A stretch of 64,000 bases of DNA from Roseovarius tolerans (GCF_900109855.1 NZ_FOBO01000001.1:62001-126000); one strand, 5' to 3'; counted from the first letter of the stretch, positions 1 to 9,084 are shown. Notes: generated by a model not told the origin, from the sequence alone. Numbers and translations: made by a program.

Positions 1-1
1 G

Positions 2-574
2 CAGATGGCGCTGGTGTCGGCGCACAAGCTGGGCGGACCCAAGGGCGTGGGCGCGCTGGTGATCCGGCGTGGCACCGATCTTGCGGCGCAGATCCGGGGC
101 GGCGGGCAGGAAATGGGCCGCCGCGCGGGCACCGAGAACGTGATCGGCATTGCCGGATTCGGCGCGGCCGCAGAGGCGGCGGCGCGCGATCTGGCGGCGG
201 GGGTCTGGGATCGGGTCGAAAAACTTAGAAAGATTCTAGAATCAACTATTGCAGAGACTGGGAACGGGACTATTTTTGTCGGGAAAGACTCGGTGCGTTT
301 GCCCAACACAAGCTGCTTCATAACGCCGGGTTGGAAGGGCGAGACGCAGGTCATGGCAATGGACCTTGCAGGCTTTGCGATTTCGGCGGGGAGCGCCTGT
401 TCGAGTGGCAAGGTCAGAGCGAGCCGGGTGTTGCGCGCGATGGGCTATGACGAGGCCCATGCCAGTTGCGCGATCCGCGTCTCGCTGGGGCCGGATGTGA
501 CGGAAGACGAGATCATGCGCTTTGCCGAAAGCTGGCTGACGCGCTGCACAAAACATCAGGCGCGCAAGGCCTGA
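2..574 (+). CDS. Cysteine desulfurase, NifS/IscS-type (5' end missing)
   Basis: This is the C-terminal half of a class V aminotransferase-fold cysteine desulfurase, which uses pyridoxal phosphate to strip sulfur from cysteine and hands it on as a persulfide. The window begins inside the gene, so the start is not visible. The reading frame opens just before the motif SAHKLGGPKG, whose lysine binds PLP. Near the C-terminus SAGSACSSGK contains the catalytic cysteine in the mobile loop typical of group I (IscS/NifS-like) enzymes. The gene lies 18 bases upstream of sufB, so it is the sulfur donor or a partner at the head of this SUF operon. A second, group II desulfurase (sufS) closes the same operon. 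Confidence 0.9.
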   Translation, partial: QMALVSAHKLGGPKGVGALVIRRGTDLAAQIRGGGQEMGRRAGTENVIGIAGFGAAAEAAARDLAAGVWDRVEKLRKILESTIAETGNGTIFVGKDSVRLPNTSCFITPGWKGETQVMAMDLAGFAISAGSACSSGKVRASRVLRAMGYDEAHASCAIRVSLGPDVTEDEIMRFAESWLTRCTKHQARKA

Positions 575-592
575 GAAGAAGGGAGATAGCCG

Positions 593-2116
593 ATGGTTGC
601 TTTGGACGAGACCCAAGTCAAGGAAGGCGTTGATCAGGAGACGGTCGATGCGGTGCGGCAGGTGGGCGGTGCCTACAAGCACGGCTGGAACACCGATATC
701 GAGATGGATTACGCACCGATGGGCCTCGACGAGGACATCGTGCGGCTGATCTCGTCGAAGAACGAAGAGCCGGAGTGGATGACCGATTGGCGTCTGGCGG
801 CCTATCGGCGTTGGCTGGAGAAAAAAGAGCCCAACTGGGCGATGGTCGATTATCCCACGATCGATTTTCAGGCGCAGTATTACTATGCGCGCCCCAAGAG
901 CATGGCCGAGAAGCCGAAATCGCTGGATGATGTCGATCCCAAGCTGCTGGAAACCTATGCCAAGCTGGGCATTCCGCTGAAGGAACAGATGATCCTTGCC
1001 GGGGTCGAAGGGGCCGAGGATGCGCCCGCCGAGGGCCGCAAGGTGGCGGTCGATGCGGTGTTTGACAGTGTCAGCGTCGGCACCACGTTTCAGGCCGAGT
1101 TGCGCAAGGCCGGGGTGATCTTCTGCTCGATCTCCGAGGCGATCAAGGAACACCCGGAACTGGTGAAGAAGTATCTCGGGTCGGTCGTGCCGGTGTCGGA
1201 CAATTTCTATGCGACGCTGAATTCGGCGGTCTTTTCGGATGGCTCGTTCGTCTACATTCCGCCGGGCGTGCGCTGCCCGATGGAACTCAGCACCTATTTC
1301 CGGATCAATGCCGAGAATACAGGGCAGTTCGAGCGGACGCTGATCATCGCCGACAAGGGATCGTTCGTGAGCTATCTCGAGGGCTGCACCGCACCGCAGC
1401 GCGACGAGAGCCAATTGCATGCCGCGGTGGTGGAGATCATCGTCGAGGAAGATGCCGAGGTGAAATATTCCACGGTGCAGAACTGGTATCCGGGCGATGA
1501 GAACGGCAAGGGCGGGATCTACAATTTCGTCACCAAGCGTGCCGATTGCCGGGGCGACCGGGCCAAGGTGATGTGGACGCAGGTCGAGACCGGCTCTGCC
1601 GTGACGTGGAAATATCCCAGCTGCATCCTGCGCGGCGACGAGAGCCAGGGCGAGTTCTACTCCATCGCCATCGCGAACAACCATCAGCAGGCCGATACCG
1701 GCACCAAGATGATCCATCTGGGCAAGAACACCCGCTCGCGCATCGTCTCCAAGGGGATCAGCGCCGGGGTGGCGCAGAACACCTATCGCGGGCTGGTGTC
1801 GATGCATCCCAAGGCCAAGAACAGCCGCAACTACACGCAATGCGACAGCCTGCTGATCGGCGATAAATGCGGGGCGCATACGGTGCCTTATATCGAGGTC
1901 AAGAACAACTCCTCCCGCGTGGAGCATGAGGCGACCACCTCCAAGGTCGATGACGACCAGATGTTCTATTGCCGCTCGCGCGGGATGGACGAGGAAGAGG
2001 CGGTAGCGCTCGTGGTCAACGGCTTCTGCCGCGACGTGTTGCAGGCGCTGCCGATGGAGTTCGCCATGGAGGCGCAGCAACTGGTGGCGATTTCGCTGGA
2101 AGGGTCTGTTGGCTGA
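593..2116 (+). CDS. sufB: Fe-S cluster assembly scaffold SufB
   Basis: SufB forms the SufBC2D complex, the cytoplasmic scaffold on which Fe-S clusters are built. The 507-residue product is close to the usual SufB length. The C-terminal half holds the conserved block [12 protein letters not shown], whose cysteine is the proposed sulfur acceptor, followed by PYIEVKN and SRVEHEAT, parts of the beta-helix core shared with SufD. It starts at ATG with a GAAGGGAG ribosome-binding site about seven bases upstream. Its stop codon overlaps the start of the next gene (ATGA), so translation is probably coupled. Confidence 0.97.
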   Translation: MVALDETQVKEGVDQETVDAVRQVGGAYKHGWNTDIEMDYAPMGLDEDIVRLISSKNEEPEWMTDWRLAAYRRWLEKKEPNWAMVDYPTIDFQAQYYYARPKSMAEKPKSLDDVDPKLLETYAKLGIPLKEQMILAGVEGAEDAPAEGRKVAVDAVFDSVSVGTTFQAELRKAGVIFCSISEAIKEHPELVKKYLGSVVPVSDNFYATLNSAVFSDGSFVYIPPGVRCPMELSTYFRINAENTGQFERTLIIADKGSFVSYLEGCTAPQRDESQLHAAVVEIIVEEDAEVKYSTVQNWYPGDENGKGGIYNFVTKRADCRGDRAKVMWTQVETGSAVTWKYPSCILRGDESQGEFYSIAIANNHQQADTGTKMIHLGKNTRSRIVSKGISAGVAQNTYRGLVSMHPKAKNSRNYTQCDSLLIGDKCGAHTVPYIEVKNNSSRVEHEATTSKVDDDQMFYCRSRGMDEEEAVALVVNGFCRDVLQALPMEFAMEAQQLVAISLEGSVG

Positions 2117-2424
2117 TGACAGGGCAGGGCACCATCAACGGCCCGCAGCGGCTTGCGATTGCGTGGCTGACGCGGTTTCCGCCGCGTTTGCGGCAGGAGG
2201 GGCGGCGGCTTGGCCTGTTGATCCTCGGGCATTTCACGATCTTCCTGCTGGCGCTCGGGCATGATGAGATTGTCGCGGAATGCGTGGAAAACGGGATGAT
2301 CGCCGCGCAGCGGGCCGAGATGGTCGAACTGATCATCGGACTGGGCCTGTTCCTGTGCTGGAGCGTGCTGACTATCGCAATGGTGCGCCTGATCGACCGG
2401 GCGCGCGCCGGTGAGCCTGGCTGA
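2116..2424 (+). CDS. Small membrane protein inside the suf operon
   Basis: This is a 102-residue protein of unknown function. It starts at the ATG overlapping the sufB stop (ATGA), which makes co-translation likely. Two hydrophobic stretches are visible: LGLLILGHFTIFLLALGH near residues 33-50 and a longer one around residues 70-95 containing IIGLGLFLCWSVL. It ends with a short basic-acidic tail. I recognise no catalytic motif. Its place between sufB and the next gene, all on one strand with no gap, says it belongs to the suf transcript but not what it does. Confidence 0.75.
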   Translation: MTGQGTINGPQRLAIAWLTRFPPRLRQEGRRLGLLILGHFTIFLLALGHDEIVAECVENGMIAAQRAEMVELIIGLGLFLCWSVLTIAMVRLIDRARAGEPG

Positions 2425-2425
2425 C

Positions 2426-3031
2426 ATGCAGGACGCGGTGAGCATAGAGCGGCCCGAGTTGACGCTGCCCGAGGCGGAGGCGGCGCATCTGCGGGATGCC
2501 TATGAGCAGGCGGCGGTGATCCTCGAATATGGCTCTGGCGGATCGACCGTGATGGCCGCCGAGATGCCGGGCAAGACGGTGATCTCGGTCGAGAGCGACA
2601 CGGACTGGGCGCAGATGATGCGCGACTGGTTCGCGATGACCGCGCCCGCCGAAGGCACGACGGTCGAGGTGATCTGGTCCGATATCGGGCCGACCAAGGC
2701 ATGGGGCTTTCCCAAGGACCAAAGCGGCTGGTCGCGCTATGCGCGGTATCCGCTGGCGGTCTGGGATCTGGATACGGTCGGGCAGCCCGACGTGGTGCTG
2801 GTCGACGGGCGGTTCCGGGTGGGCTGTGCGATGGCCGTGGCGCTGCACACGACGCGGCCCGTGACGCTGCTCTTCGACGATTACGTGCCGCGCAAGCAGT
2901 ATCACCGGATCGAGCAATTCATCGGCGCGCCGCGCCGGGTGATCGGGCGGATGGCCGAATTCGAGGTGGCCCCGCTGCCGCTGCGGCCGGAGATGCTCTT
3001 GACGACGATAGAGATGATGCAGCGGCCCTGA
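2426..3031 (+). CDS. Methyltransferase-like (Rossmann-fold) protein in suf operon
   Basis: The product of about 201 residues resembles class I SAM-dependent methyltransferase-fold proteins. VILEYGSGGST near the N-terminus looks like the SAM-binding glycine loop (motif I), and VISVESD follows as the acidic strand-2 end. PDVVLVDGRFR further on resembles the motif found in related sugar or small-molecule methyltransferases. The substrate is unknown. I place the start at ATG 2426, directly after the previous stop and behind GGTGAG; a GTG at 2411 would add five residues. It lies between sufB and sufC, so it is co-transcribed with the scaffold genes. Confidence 0.75.
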   Translation: MQDAVSIERPELTLPEAEAAHLRDAYEQAAVILEYGSGGSTVMAAEMPGKTVISVESDTDWAQMMRDWFAMTAPAEGTTVEVIWSDIGPTKAWGFPKDQSGWSRYARYPLAVWDLDTVGQPDVVLVDGRFRVGCAMAVALHTTRPVTLLFDDYVPRKQYHRIEQFIGAPRRVIGRMAEFEVAPLPLRPEMLLTTIEMMQRP

Positions 3032-3063
3032 CGCCGCGAAGACAATAGGAAGGACATAATAAA

Positions 3064-3819
3064 ATGTTGGAAATCAAAAACCTGCACGTCGATCTTGAAG
3101 ACGAGGAAAAGAGCATTCTCAAGGGTGTGGACCTGACCGTCGAGGCGGGCAAGGTGCATGCGATCATGGGCCCGAACGGGTCTGGCAAATCGACGCTGAG
3201 CTATGTTCTGTCGGGGCGCGATGGCTATGAGGTCACGCAAGGCTCGGCCACGCTCGACGGGGTCGATCTGCTGGCGCTGGAGCCCGAAGAGCGCGCCGCC
3301 GAGGGTCTCTTTCTGGCGTTTCAATATCCGGTCGAGATCCCCGGCGTGGGCAACATGACCTTTCTGCGCACCGCCGTAAATGCTCAGCGCAAGGCGCGCG
3401 GGCAGGACGAGATGAGCGCCGCCGATTTCCTCAAGGAGGTGCGCGAGAAGGCCAAGACCCTCAAGATCGACGCCGACATGCTCAAGCGGCCGGTGAATGT
3501 GGGCTTTTCGGGCGGTGAGAAGAAGCGCAACGAAATCCTGCAGATGGCGATGCTGGCGCCCAAGATGTGCATTCTCGACGAGACCGACTCGGGCCTCGAT
3601 GTGGATGCGATGAAGCTGGTGGCCGAGGGTGTGAACGCGCTGCGCGATGAGGGGCGCGGGTTTCTGGTGATCACCCACTATCAGCGCCTGCTGGATCACA
3701 TCAGGCCGGACGTGGTGCACATCATGTCCGAAGGCCGGATCATCAAGAGCGGCGGGCCGGAACTGGCGCTCGAGGTTGAGAAGAACGGCTATGAAAACCT
3801 GAAGGCAGAGGTGGCGTGA
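3064..3819 (+). CDS. sufC: Fe-S assembly ATPase SufC
   Basis: SufC is the ABC-type ATPase of the SufBC2D scaffold and drives its conformational change. The 251-residue protein has Walker A GPNGSGKS (about residues 36-43), the SufC form of the ABC signature FSGGEKKR (about 148-155) and Walker B LDETDSGLD (about 171-179). The start is an ATG with an AGGAAGGA ribosome-binding site. Its TGA shares a base with the sufD start. No membrane domain is present, as expected for this soluble ABC protein. Confidence 0.97.
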   Translation: MLEIKNLHVDLEDEEKSILKGVDLTVEAGKVHAIMGPNGSGKSTLSYVLSGRDGYEVTQGSATLDGVDLLALEPEERAAEGLFLAFQYPVEIPGVGNMTFLRTAVNAQRKARGQDEMSAADFLKEVREKAKTLKIDADMLKRPVNVGFSGGEKKRNEILQMAMLAPKMCILDETDSGLDVDAMKLVAEGVNALRDEGRGFLVITHYQRLLDHIRPDVVHIMSEGRIIKSGGPELALEVEKNGYENLKAEVA

Positions 3820-5102
3820 TGGCGTTGGACGATACCAAGCATTCGGCCACCGAGGCGCGGCTGGCGTCGATGGTCGTGCCCGATGTCGGCTGCACCTCCG
3901 AGGCGCGGCAAGAGGCGCTGGCGCGGTTGCGCAGTATGGGCCTGCCTCATCGGCGCGATGAATACTGGAAATTCACCCGGCCCGACACTCTGGTGCAGCC
4001 CGAGCCGCCGCAGGCGGCGCTGTTCGACGATGGCGAAGCGCCGGTGTTCGACAGTTTTGACCGGCTCAAGATTGTCTTCGTGGACGGGATGTTCGATCCC
4101 GAACTGTCGGATGACCTGACGCTGGAAGGGGTCGTGATCGACCGGTTGGAAGATGTCTGTTGCAGCACTGAGCACTGGGCCGAGGATTTCTACGGCACGC
4201 TGGAAGCGGCCGGTCAGGTGCCAGTGGACCGGCCACTGGCGGCGCTCAACACCGCCTATGCGGGCGACGGCGTGACCATTCGGGTGACCGGACGCCCGAG
4301 CAAGCCGATCAACCTGATCTATACCCATGAGGCGACCGCGTCGGACGTGTTCCTGCATCACGTGGTGCGGGTCGAGGAGGGGGCCTGTGCGACGATCCTC
4401 GAGAACGGGCCGGCGGCGGCGCGGTTCAACAATTGCATGGAGGTCGACGTGGCCGATGGCGGCACTCTGCACGTGGTGCGTGCGCAGGGCCGCGACCACG
4501 AGCGGCGCGCGGTCACCAATCTCTTTGCCCGGCTGGGCCGCGAAAGCGTGTTCAAATGCTTTACCCTGACCGCCAACGGTGTGCTGACGCGCAATGAATG
4601 CGTGGTGACGCTGACCGGGGATGATGCGGTGGCGCATGTGGCCGGTGCTGCGATGGGCGATGGCGATTTCCATCAGGATGACACGGTGTTCATCACCCAT
4701 GACGCCGAGCGCTGCGAGAGCCGTCAGGTCTTCAAGAAGGTGCTGAGCAACGGTGCTGTCGGCGTGTTCCAGGGCAAGATCCTGGTCAAGCCCGGCGCGC
4801 AGAAGACCGATGGCTATCAGATCAGCCAGTCGATGCTGCTGGATGGCGACAGTGAGTTCCTGGTCAAGCCGGAACTGGAAATCTATGCCGATGACGTGGC
4901 CTGTTCGCATGGCTCCACCTCGGGTGCGATCGACGAGGATGCGCTCTACTACCTGCGCGCACGGGGGCTTCCGAAGGATATCGCCACGGACCTGCTGACC
5001 CTCGCCTTTGTCGCCGAGGCGGTCGAGGAGATCGAGGACGACGCCCTGCGCGAAGAGATCAACGGGCAGCTGGCGACCTGGCTGGACTGGCGCAAGGGCT
5101 GA
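3819..5102 (+). CDS. sufD: Fe-S cluster assembly protein SufD
   Basis: SufD is the SufB paralogue in the SufBC2D scaffold and is needed for iron acquisition. The protein of 427 residues has the conserved C-terminal block containing ACSHGSTSGAIDEDALYYL, whose histidine is the residue proposed to bind iron in SufD. I chose ATG 3819, which overlaps the sufC stop as TGATG; a GTG three bases earlier is possible. The stop is followed directly by the next start at 5102. Confidence 0.96.
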   Translation: MALDDTKHSATEARLASMVVPDVGCTSEARQEALARLRSMGLPHRRDEYWKFTRPDTLVQPEPPQAALFDDGEAPVFDSFDRLKIVFVDGMFDPELSDDLTLEGVVIDRLEDVCCSTEHWAEDFYGTLEAAGQVPVDRPLAALNTAYAGDGVTIRVTGRPSKPINLIYTHEATASDVFLHHVVRVEEGACATILENGPAAARFNNCMEVDVADGGTLHVVRAQGRDHERRAVTNLFARLGRESVFKCFTLTANGVLTRNECVVTLTGDDAVAHVAGAAMGDGDFHQDDTVFITHDAERCESRQVFKKVLSNGAVGVFQGKILVKPGAQKTDGYQISQSMLLDGDSEFLVKPELEIYADDVACSHGSTSGAIDEDALYYLRARGLPKDIATDLLTLAFVAEAVEEIEDDALREEINGQLATWLDWRKG

Positions 5103-5587
5103 TGCCGGTCACCCGCGACATCGTCGCCACCTATCGCGGGCCGCGCCGGGTGGTGCGGCGACTGCTGGATATGGGCGAGCGCGAGGATCGCGCGCTGGTG
5201 ATGCTGGTAGGCGCCTGCGTCGTGGTCTTCGTCGCGCAATGGCCGCGCCTCGCACGAGAGGCGCATCTGGCCGAACGGGACCTCAACCCGCTTCTGGGCG
5301 GTGCGCTGATGGCGTGGCTCTTTATCGCGCCGCTCCTGCTCTATGCGATTGCGCTGATCAGCCACGGGATCGCGCGGCTGAGCGGTGGGCGTGGCACCGC
5401 CTATGGCGCGCGGCTGGCGCTGTTCTGGGCGTTCCTGGCGGCAAGCCCGCTGATCCTGTTGCACGGGCTGGTGGCCGGCTTTGTCGGCCCCGGGCCGGGA
5501 TTGCAGGGCGTCGGGCTGATCTGGTGTGGTGTTTTCGGCTGGTTCTGGCTATCCGGTCTGCGAGAGGCGGAATGGAGCAGCGCATGA
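5102..5587 (+). CDS. Multi-pass membrane protein in suf operon, YIP1-like neighbour
   Basis: This 161-residue protein has hydrophobic segments near residues 32-48, 68-90, 103-128 and 132-152, so it is probably a four-helix inner membrane protein. The start ATG overlaps the sufD stop. No catalytic motif is visible. It is followed by a second membrane protein with overlapping start, and the pair lies between sufD and sufS. I regard it as related to the YIP1 family by context and topology only. Confidence 0.65.
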   Translation: MPVTRDIVATYRGPRRVVRRLLDMGEREDRALVMLVGACVVVFVAQWPRLAREAHLAERDLNPLLGGALMAWLFIAPLLLYAIALISHGIARLSGGRGTAYGARLALFWAFLAASPLILLHGLVAGFVGPGPGLQGVGLIWCGVFGWFWLSGLREAEWSSA

Positions 5588-6180
5588 TACCCGATCAATT
5601 CAAGGACCTGGTGCGGCAGACCCTGTTTCAGCCGCAGGAGGCGGCGCGTGCGCTGATCGAGATGCGGCTGCCAAGGCAGGGGCTGTGGATGGCGCTTGCG
5701 CTTTTGTCGATCCTGAATTCGATCGTCTACTCGCTGTCGCTGCAACTCAGCCCGCCGACCGATCCCTCGGCGTCCCTGATGCCGCCCGCGTTTCATTCGC
5801 CGATCCTGTTCGCAGTTTTCCTGTTCGGGGCCTTGGCAATCACTGTGATCGCGCTCCATTACGTGGGGCAGGGTCTGGGGGGGGCGCCCGGATCGATGGA
5901 CGACATCCTGGTCCTGCTGACATGGTTGCAAGTGTTGCGGCTGCTGGTGCAGGTGGGCGTGCTGGTTCTGGTTCTTGTCGCGCCCGTGCTGGGGGCGCTT
6001 GCCGTGATCGTCGCCGCGGTGTGGGGGATCTACATACTGATAAGCTTTGTCGATGCCGCGCACCGGTTCGGCAACATGTTCAAGGCGGCAGGGGTGATCC
6101 TTCTGTCGCTCGTGGCGATGGCGGTCGGGCTGAGCGCGTTCCTGAGCCTTGTCGGTGTTGTCGTGATGGGAGGGGGCTGA
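5584..6180 (+). CDS. YIP1 family membrane protein
   Basis: This 198-residue protein starts at an ATG overlapping the previous stop (ATGA). The N-terminus IPDQFKDLVRQTLFQPQEAA resembles YIP1-family openings, in which an amphipathic segment precedes a bundle of about five membrane helices. Hydrophobic stretches are clear from about residue 35 to the C-terminus. YIP1 proteins in eukaryotes act in vesicle trafficking; bacterial members have no settled role. It ends one base before the sufS start codon, so it is part of the suf transcript. Confidence 0.75.
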   Translation: MIPDQFKDLVRQTLFQPQEAARALIEMRLPRQGLWMALALLSILNSIVYSLSLQLSPPTDPSASLMPPAFHSPILFAVFLFGALAITVIALHYVGQGLGGAPGSMDDILVLLTWLQVLRLLVQVGVLVLVLVAPVLGALAVIVAAVWGIYILISFVDAAHRFGNMFKAAGVILLSLVAMAVGLSAFLSLVGVVVMGGG

Positions 6181-6181
6181 G

Positions 6182-7402
6182 ATGCTCGATATAGAAAAGA
6201 TCCGCGCCGATTTCCCGATTCTCGCACGAGACGTGAACGGCAAGCCATTGGTTTATCTCGATAACGGGGCTTCGGCGCAGAAGCCGCAGGTGGTGATCGA
6301 CGCGATCACCACGGCCTATGCTCATGAATATGCCAACGTGCATCGCGGACTGCATTACCTCAGCAACCTCGCCACCGAGAAATACGAGGGTGTGCGCGGC
6401 ATCATCGCGCGGTTTCTCGGCGTGGCGGATGAGGAGCAGATCGTGCTCAATTCCGGCACCACCGAGGGGATCAACATGGTCGCCTATGGCTGGGCCATGC
6501 CGCGGATGGAAGCGGGCGACGAGATCCTGCTGTCGGTGATGGAGCATCACGCCAATATCGTGCCCTGGCATTTCCTGCGCGAGCGGCAGGGCGTCGCCCT
6601 GAAATGGGTGGACGTGGATTCGCGCGGTTATCTCGACCCGCAGAAGATCATCGACGCCATCACGCCCAAGACCAAGCTGATCGCAATCACGCATCTTTCC
6701 AATGTGTTGGGCACCAAGGTTGATGTGAAGGCGATCTGTGATGCAGCGCGCGAGAAGGGCGTGCCGGTACTCGTGGACGGCTCTCAGTCGGCGGTGCATA
6801 TGCCGGTGAATGTCGACGATCTGGGATGCGATTTCTACGCCATCACCGGGCACAAGCTCTATGGTCCCTCGGGCTCTGGCGCGATCTTCGTGAAGACCGA
6901 GCGGCTCAGGGAAATGCGCCCCTTCATGGGTGGCGGTGACATGATCCGCGAGGTCAGCAAGGACGCCGTGAGCTATAACGACCCGCCGATGAAATTCGAG
7001 GCAGGCACGCCGGGCATCGTTCAGACCATCGGGCTTGGGGTCGCGCTGGAGTACATGATGGGCGTCGGCATGGCGGATATCGCGCGCCACGAGGACGATC
7101 TGTGTCACTACGCGCAGGAACGTCTCGCGGGCCTCAACTGGCTGAGCGTGCAGGGCACCACGCCCGACAAGGCGGCGATCTTTTCGTTTACCATGGACGG
7201 GGCGGCGCATGCGCATGACATTTCCACCATCCTCGACAAGAAGGGGGTAGCGGTGCGCGCGGGCCATCACTGTGCCGGGCCGCTGATGGATCACCTGGGC
7301 GTCACGGCCACCTGTCGTGCGTCTTTCGCGATGTACAACACCCGTGCCGAGGTCGATGCGCTGATCGACGCTCTTGAACTGGCCCACGAGCTTTTCGGCT
7401 GA
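6182..7402 (+). CDS. sufS: Cysteine desulfurase SufS (group II)
   Basis: SufS is the PLP-dependent cysteine desulfurase that feeds sulfur to the SUF scaffold. The 406-residue length equals that of E. coli SufS. ITGHKLYGP holds the PLP-binding lysine (about residue 225), and TCRASFAMYNT holds the catalytic cysteine (about residue 378) in the short group II loop. Group II enzymes normally depend on SufE or SufU to accept the persulfide; neither is encoded in this window. It is the last gene of the operon, followed by tRNA-Arg 48 bases later. Confidence 0.96.
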   Translation: MLDIEKIRADFPILARDVNGKPLVYLDNGASAQKPQVVIDAITTAYAHEYANVHRGLHYLSNLATEKYEGVRGIIARFLGVADEEQIVLNSGTTEGINMVAYGWAMPRMEAGDEILLSVMEHHANIVPWHFLRERQGVALKWVDVDSRGYLDPQKIIDAITPKTKLIAITHLSNVLGTKVDVKAICDAAREKGVPVLVDGSQSAVHMPVNVDDLGCDFYAITGHKLYGPSGSGAIFVKTERLREMRPFMGGGDMIREVSKDAVSYNDPPMKFEAGTPGIVQTIGLGVALEYMMGVGMADIARHEDDLCHYAQERLAGLNWLSVQGTTPDKAAIFSFTMDGAAHAHDISTILDKKGVAVRAGHHCAGPLMDHLGVTATCRASFAMYNTRAEVDALIDALELAHELFG

Positions 7403-7450
7403 ATTTACGATTGCGGGGTCGCAATGGCCCCGCTATACGGTGCTCCAAGT

Positions 7451-7527
7451 GGACCCATAGCTCAGCTGGATAGAGCGCTGCCCTCCGAAGGCAGAGGCCT
7501 CAGGTTCGAATCCTGATGGGTCCACCA
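7451..7527 (+). tRNA. tRNA-Arg (anticodon CCG)
   Basis: The 77 bases fold as a complete tRNA. Acceptor GGACCCA pairs with TGGGTCC, and the discriminator A and CCA are encoded. The anticodon stem CTGCC/GGCAG encloses the loop CTCCGAA, giving anticodon CCG, which reads the arginine codon CGG. The T arm contains GTTCGAATC. A degraded nuclease gene lies immediately downstream, the usual side for integration scars. Confidence 0.96.
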
Positions 7528-7657
7528 CTTGCCCCACAGTCTGAGACTACGCGGTCTGCGGCGATGTCGAGCGGTCAGATTCGATGGTGCCGCAAGCCAC
7601 TCGGAGCGGGATCGCCCAATCGCCGTGTTTGACACAATTTCTATACGTTGACCTTAC

Positions 7658-8029
7658 GGCACCGGCACGGAAAACGCCCTGTTTCTGGGTGATTTCAACG
7701 CCTATGCCAAGGAAGACCCGGTCCAGACCATCGCCGAGGACCCGGATTATTTCGATCTGATCGACAGCTTCATCGGTCAGGAAGACGCGTTCAGCTTCAT
7801 CTTCGACGGCCAGCAGGGCTCGCTCGATCAGGCGCTCGCCTCGGACGATATCGCCGGGCTCGTCACCGGCGTGACCGAGTGGCACATCAACGCACAAGAG
7901 CCTGATCTGCTGAACTACAACAGCCGCTTCAACGATGCCGGCTCCTTCAGCGAGGACGTGGTCGCCTCCTCCGACCACGATCCGCTGATTGTCGGGCTCG
8001 ACACGCAGGCGGATTTCTTGGTCGCCTGA
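7658..8029 (+). pseudogene. 3' remnant of an ExeM/NucH-type extracellular nuclease gene
   Basis: An open frame of 123 codons reads like the C-terminal end of a large secreted endonuclease/exonuclease/phosphatase-fold nuclease (ExeM/NucH type). ALFLGDFNAYAKEDP carries the conserved GDFNA motif, and VASSDHDPLIVG carries the conserved SDHDP motif near the end of the catalytic domain. There is no start codon: a TGA stands in frame at 7649-7651 and no ATG precedes the homologous part. Family members are several hundred residues longer, so only the tail of the catalytic domain is left. The frame ends at TGA with a hairpin terminator 4 bases on. Bases 7528-7657 upstream show no recognisable coding. 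Confidence 0.8.
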
Positions 8030-8032
8030 TCC

Positions 8033-8069
8033 AATGCCCCGGTTGTCCTATGGATGGCCGGGGCATTTC
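8033..8069 (+). terminator. Intrinsic terminator of the nuclease remnant
   Basis: AATGCCCCGG and CCGGGGCATT form a perfect 10-bp stem around a 15-base loop, followed by TTTC. It starts four bases after the remnant's stop codon and is probably the original gene's terminator. Confidence 0.65.
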
Positions 8070-8273
8070 ATGGCCTGAGGGTCCATCCGCGCGTTTGATT
8101 GCCTTGGCGCGTTATCCATTCCTGCGTCTGCGGCACGCCGCAATAGATGTTGATGACGTGAATGATTGCATGGATTTTTCCTGTGTGACGCGGTTTTGGG
8201 GCAATCCCTGAGCGGCAATCAAACCGTGGGATTGTCGCCGGAATGTCCCTATAGTCGCGACAGCATCGTGATC

Positions 8274-8921
8274 ATGAACATCCAAAAGGCGGAAAACTTG
8301 GCCAAGCTGACACAGGATCCCCATAAGGGATTGGAGGAAAAGGAAAAGGTTCTCGAAGTTGCGATCGGGCGCGAGGTCCGGGCGTTTCGCAAGAAGCAGA
8401 ACATCACGGTGGCGGAACTGTCCGCGCTGACGAACCTGTCCATCGGCATGCTCTCGAAAATCGAGAACGGCAACACCTCACCGTCGCTGACGACGCTTCA
8501 GGCGCTGGCGAATGCCCTGTCGGTTCCGCTGACCGCGTTCTTCAAGCAGTACGAGGAGCGGCGCGAGGCGGTGCACACGAAAGCGGGGGAGGGGGTTGAG
8601 ACCGAACGGGCGGGCACGCGGGCTGGGCACCAGTACAAGCTGCTCGGCCATATCGGATCGAACAACAGTGGCGTGATCGTCGAGCCCTACCTGATCGTGC
8701 TGAACGACGAGTCCGACACGTTCAAGACCTTCCAGCATGATGGGATCGAGATGATCTACATGCTCGACGGCATTGTCGGGTATCGCCATGGCAGCGATGC
8801 CTATCGTCTGGAGCCGGGGGACACGCTGTTCTTTGACGCCGACGCGCCGCATGGTCCCGAGGAGTTGATCAAGTTCCCGATCCGGTATCTGTCGATCATC
8901 AGCTATCCGCAGCGCAAGTGA
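8274..8921 (+). CDS. XRE-family regulator with cupin domain
   Basis: The 215-residue protein has an N-terminal XRE helix-turn-helix (VAELSALTNLSIGMLSKIENG, about residues 42-62) and a C-terminal cupin sensor domain (HDGIEMIYMLDGIVGYR, then LEPGDTLFFDADAPH). Such HTH-cupin proteins often regulate amine or amino acid genes and bind a small ligand in the cupin. I place the start at ATG 8274 because homologous regulators begin shortly before the HTH; longer in-frame starts exist upstream. It lies directly before the glx-glnT genes on the same strand with its own weak terminator, so it is the likely local regulator. Confidence 0.85.
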   Translation: MNIQKAENLAKLTQDPHKGLEEKEKVLEVAIGREVRAFRKKQNITVAELSALTNLSIGMLSKIENGNTSPSLTTLQALANALSVPLTAFFKQYEERREAVHTKAGEGVETERAGTRAGHQYKLLGHIGSNNSGVIVEPYLIVLNDESDTFKTFQHDGIEMIYMLDGIVGYRHGSDAYRLEPGDTLFFDADAPHGPEELIKFPIRYLSIISYPQRK

Positions 8922-8925
8922 TCCG

Positions 8926-8943
8926 GAGCGGTGCCGCTTTTTT
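8926..8943 (+). terminator. Weak hairpin with T-run after the XRE regulator
   Basis: GAGCGGTGCCGCT followed by seven T residues forms a short stem with a tight loop just after the regulator's stop codon. The stem is only four or five base pairs, so termination may be partial. Confidence 0.4.
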
Positions 8944-9013
8944 AGGCGGACGCGCCAAGGAATGACGCGAGAGATATTGCCTTAAGGGAAACTTTTTTCA
9001 CTTTTGTTGCGTG

Positions 9014-9026
9014 TCACGTGTCGTGA
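9014..9026. promoter_or_regulatory. Inverted repeat upstream of glxB, candidate operator
   Basis: TCACG-TGT-CGTGA is a perfect 5+3+5 inverted repeat in the 163-base gap between the XRE regulator and glxB, 59 bases before the glxB start. Its position suits an operator for the adjacent XRE-cupin protein. There is no experimental or comparative support in the window itself. Confidence 0.3.
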
Positions 9027-9084
9027 TGCTAGCTTTTTCGAGAGATACCCCAAGGGGCGGAATCATGACATGGAGCAGACGCGA

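Noticed and set aside
242..2080. Very long open frame opposite sufB
   Set aside because: It is an antisense shadow of a GC-rich gene; its translation is rich in His, Arg and Gly with no family resemblance.
9004..9084. Longer N-terminus for the class II amidotransferase
   Set aside because: The enzyme class requires cysteine directly after the initiator Met, which only the ATG at 9085 gives.
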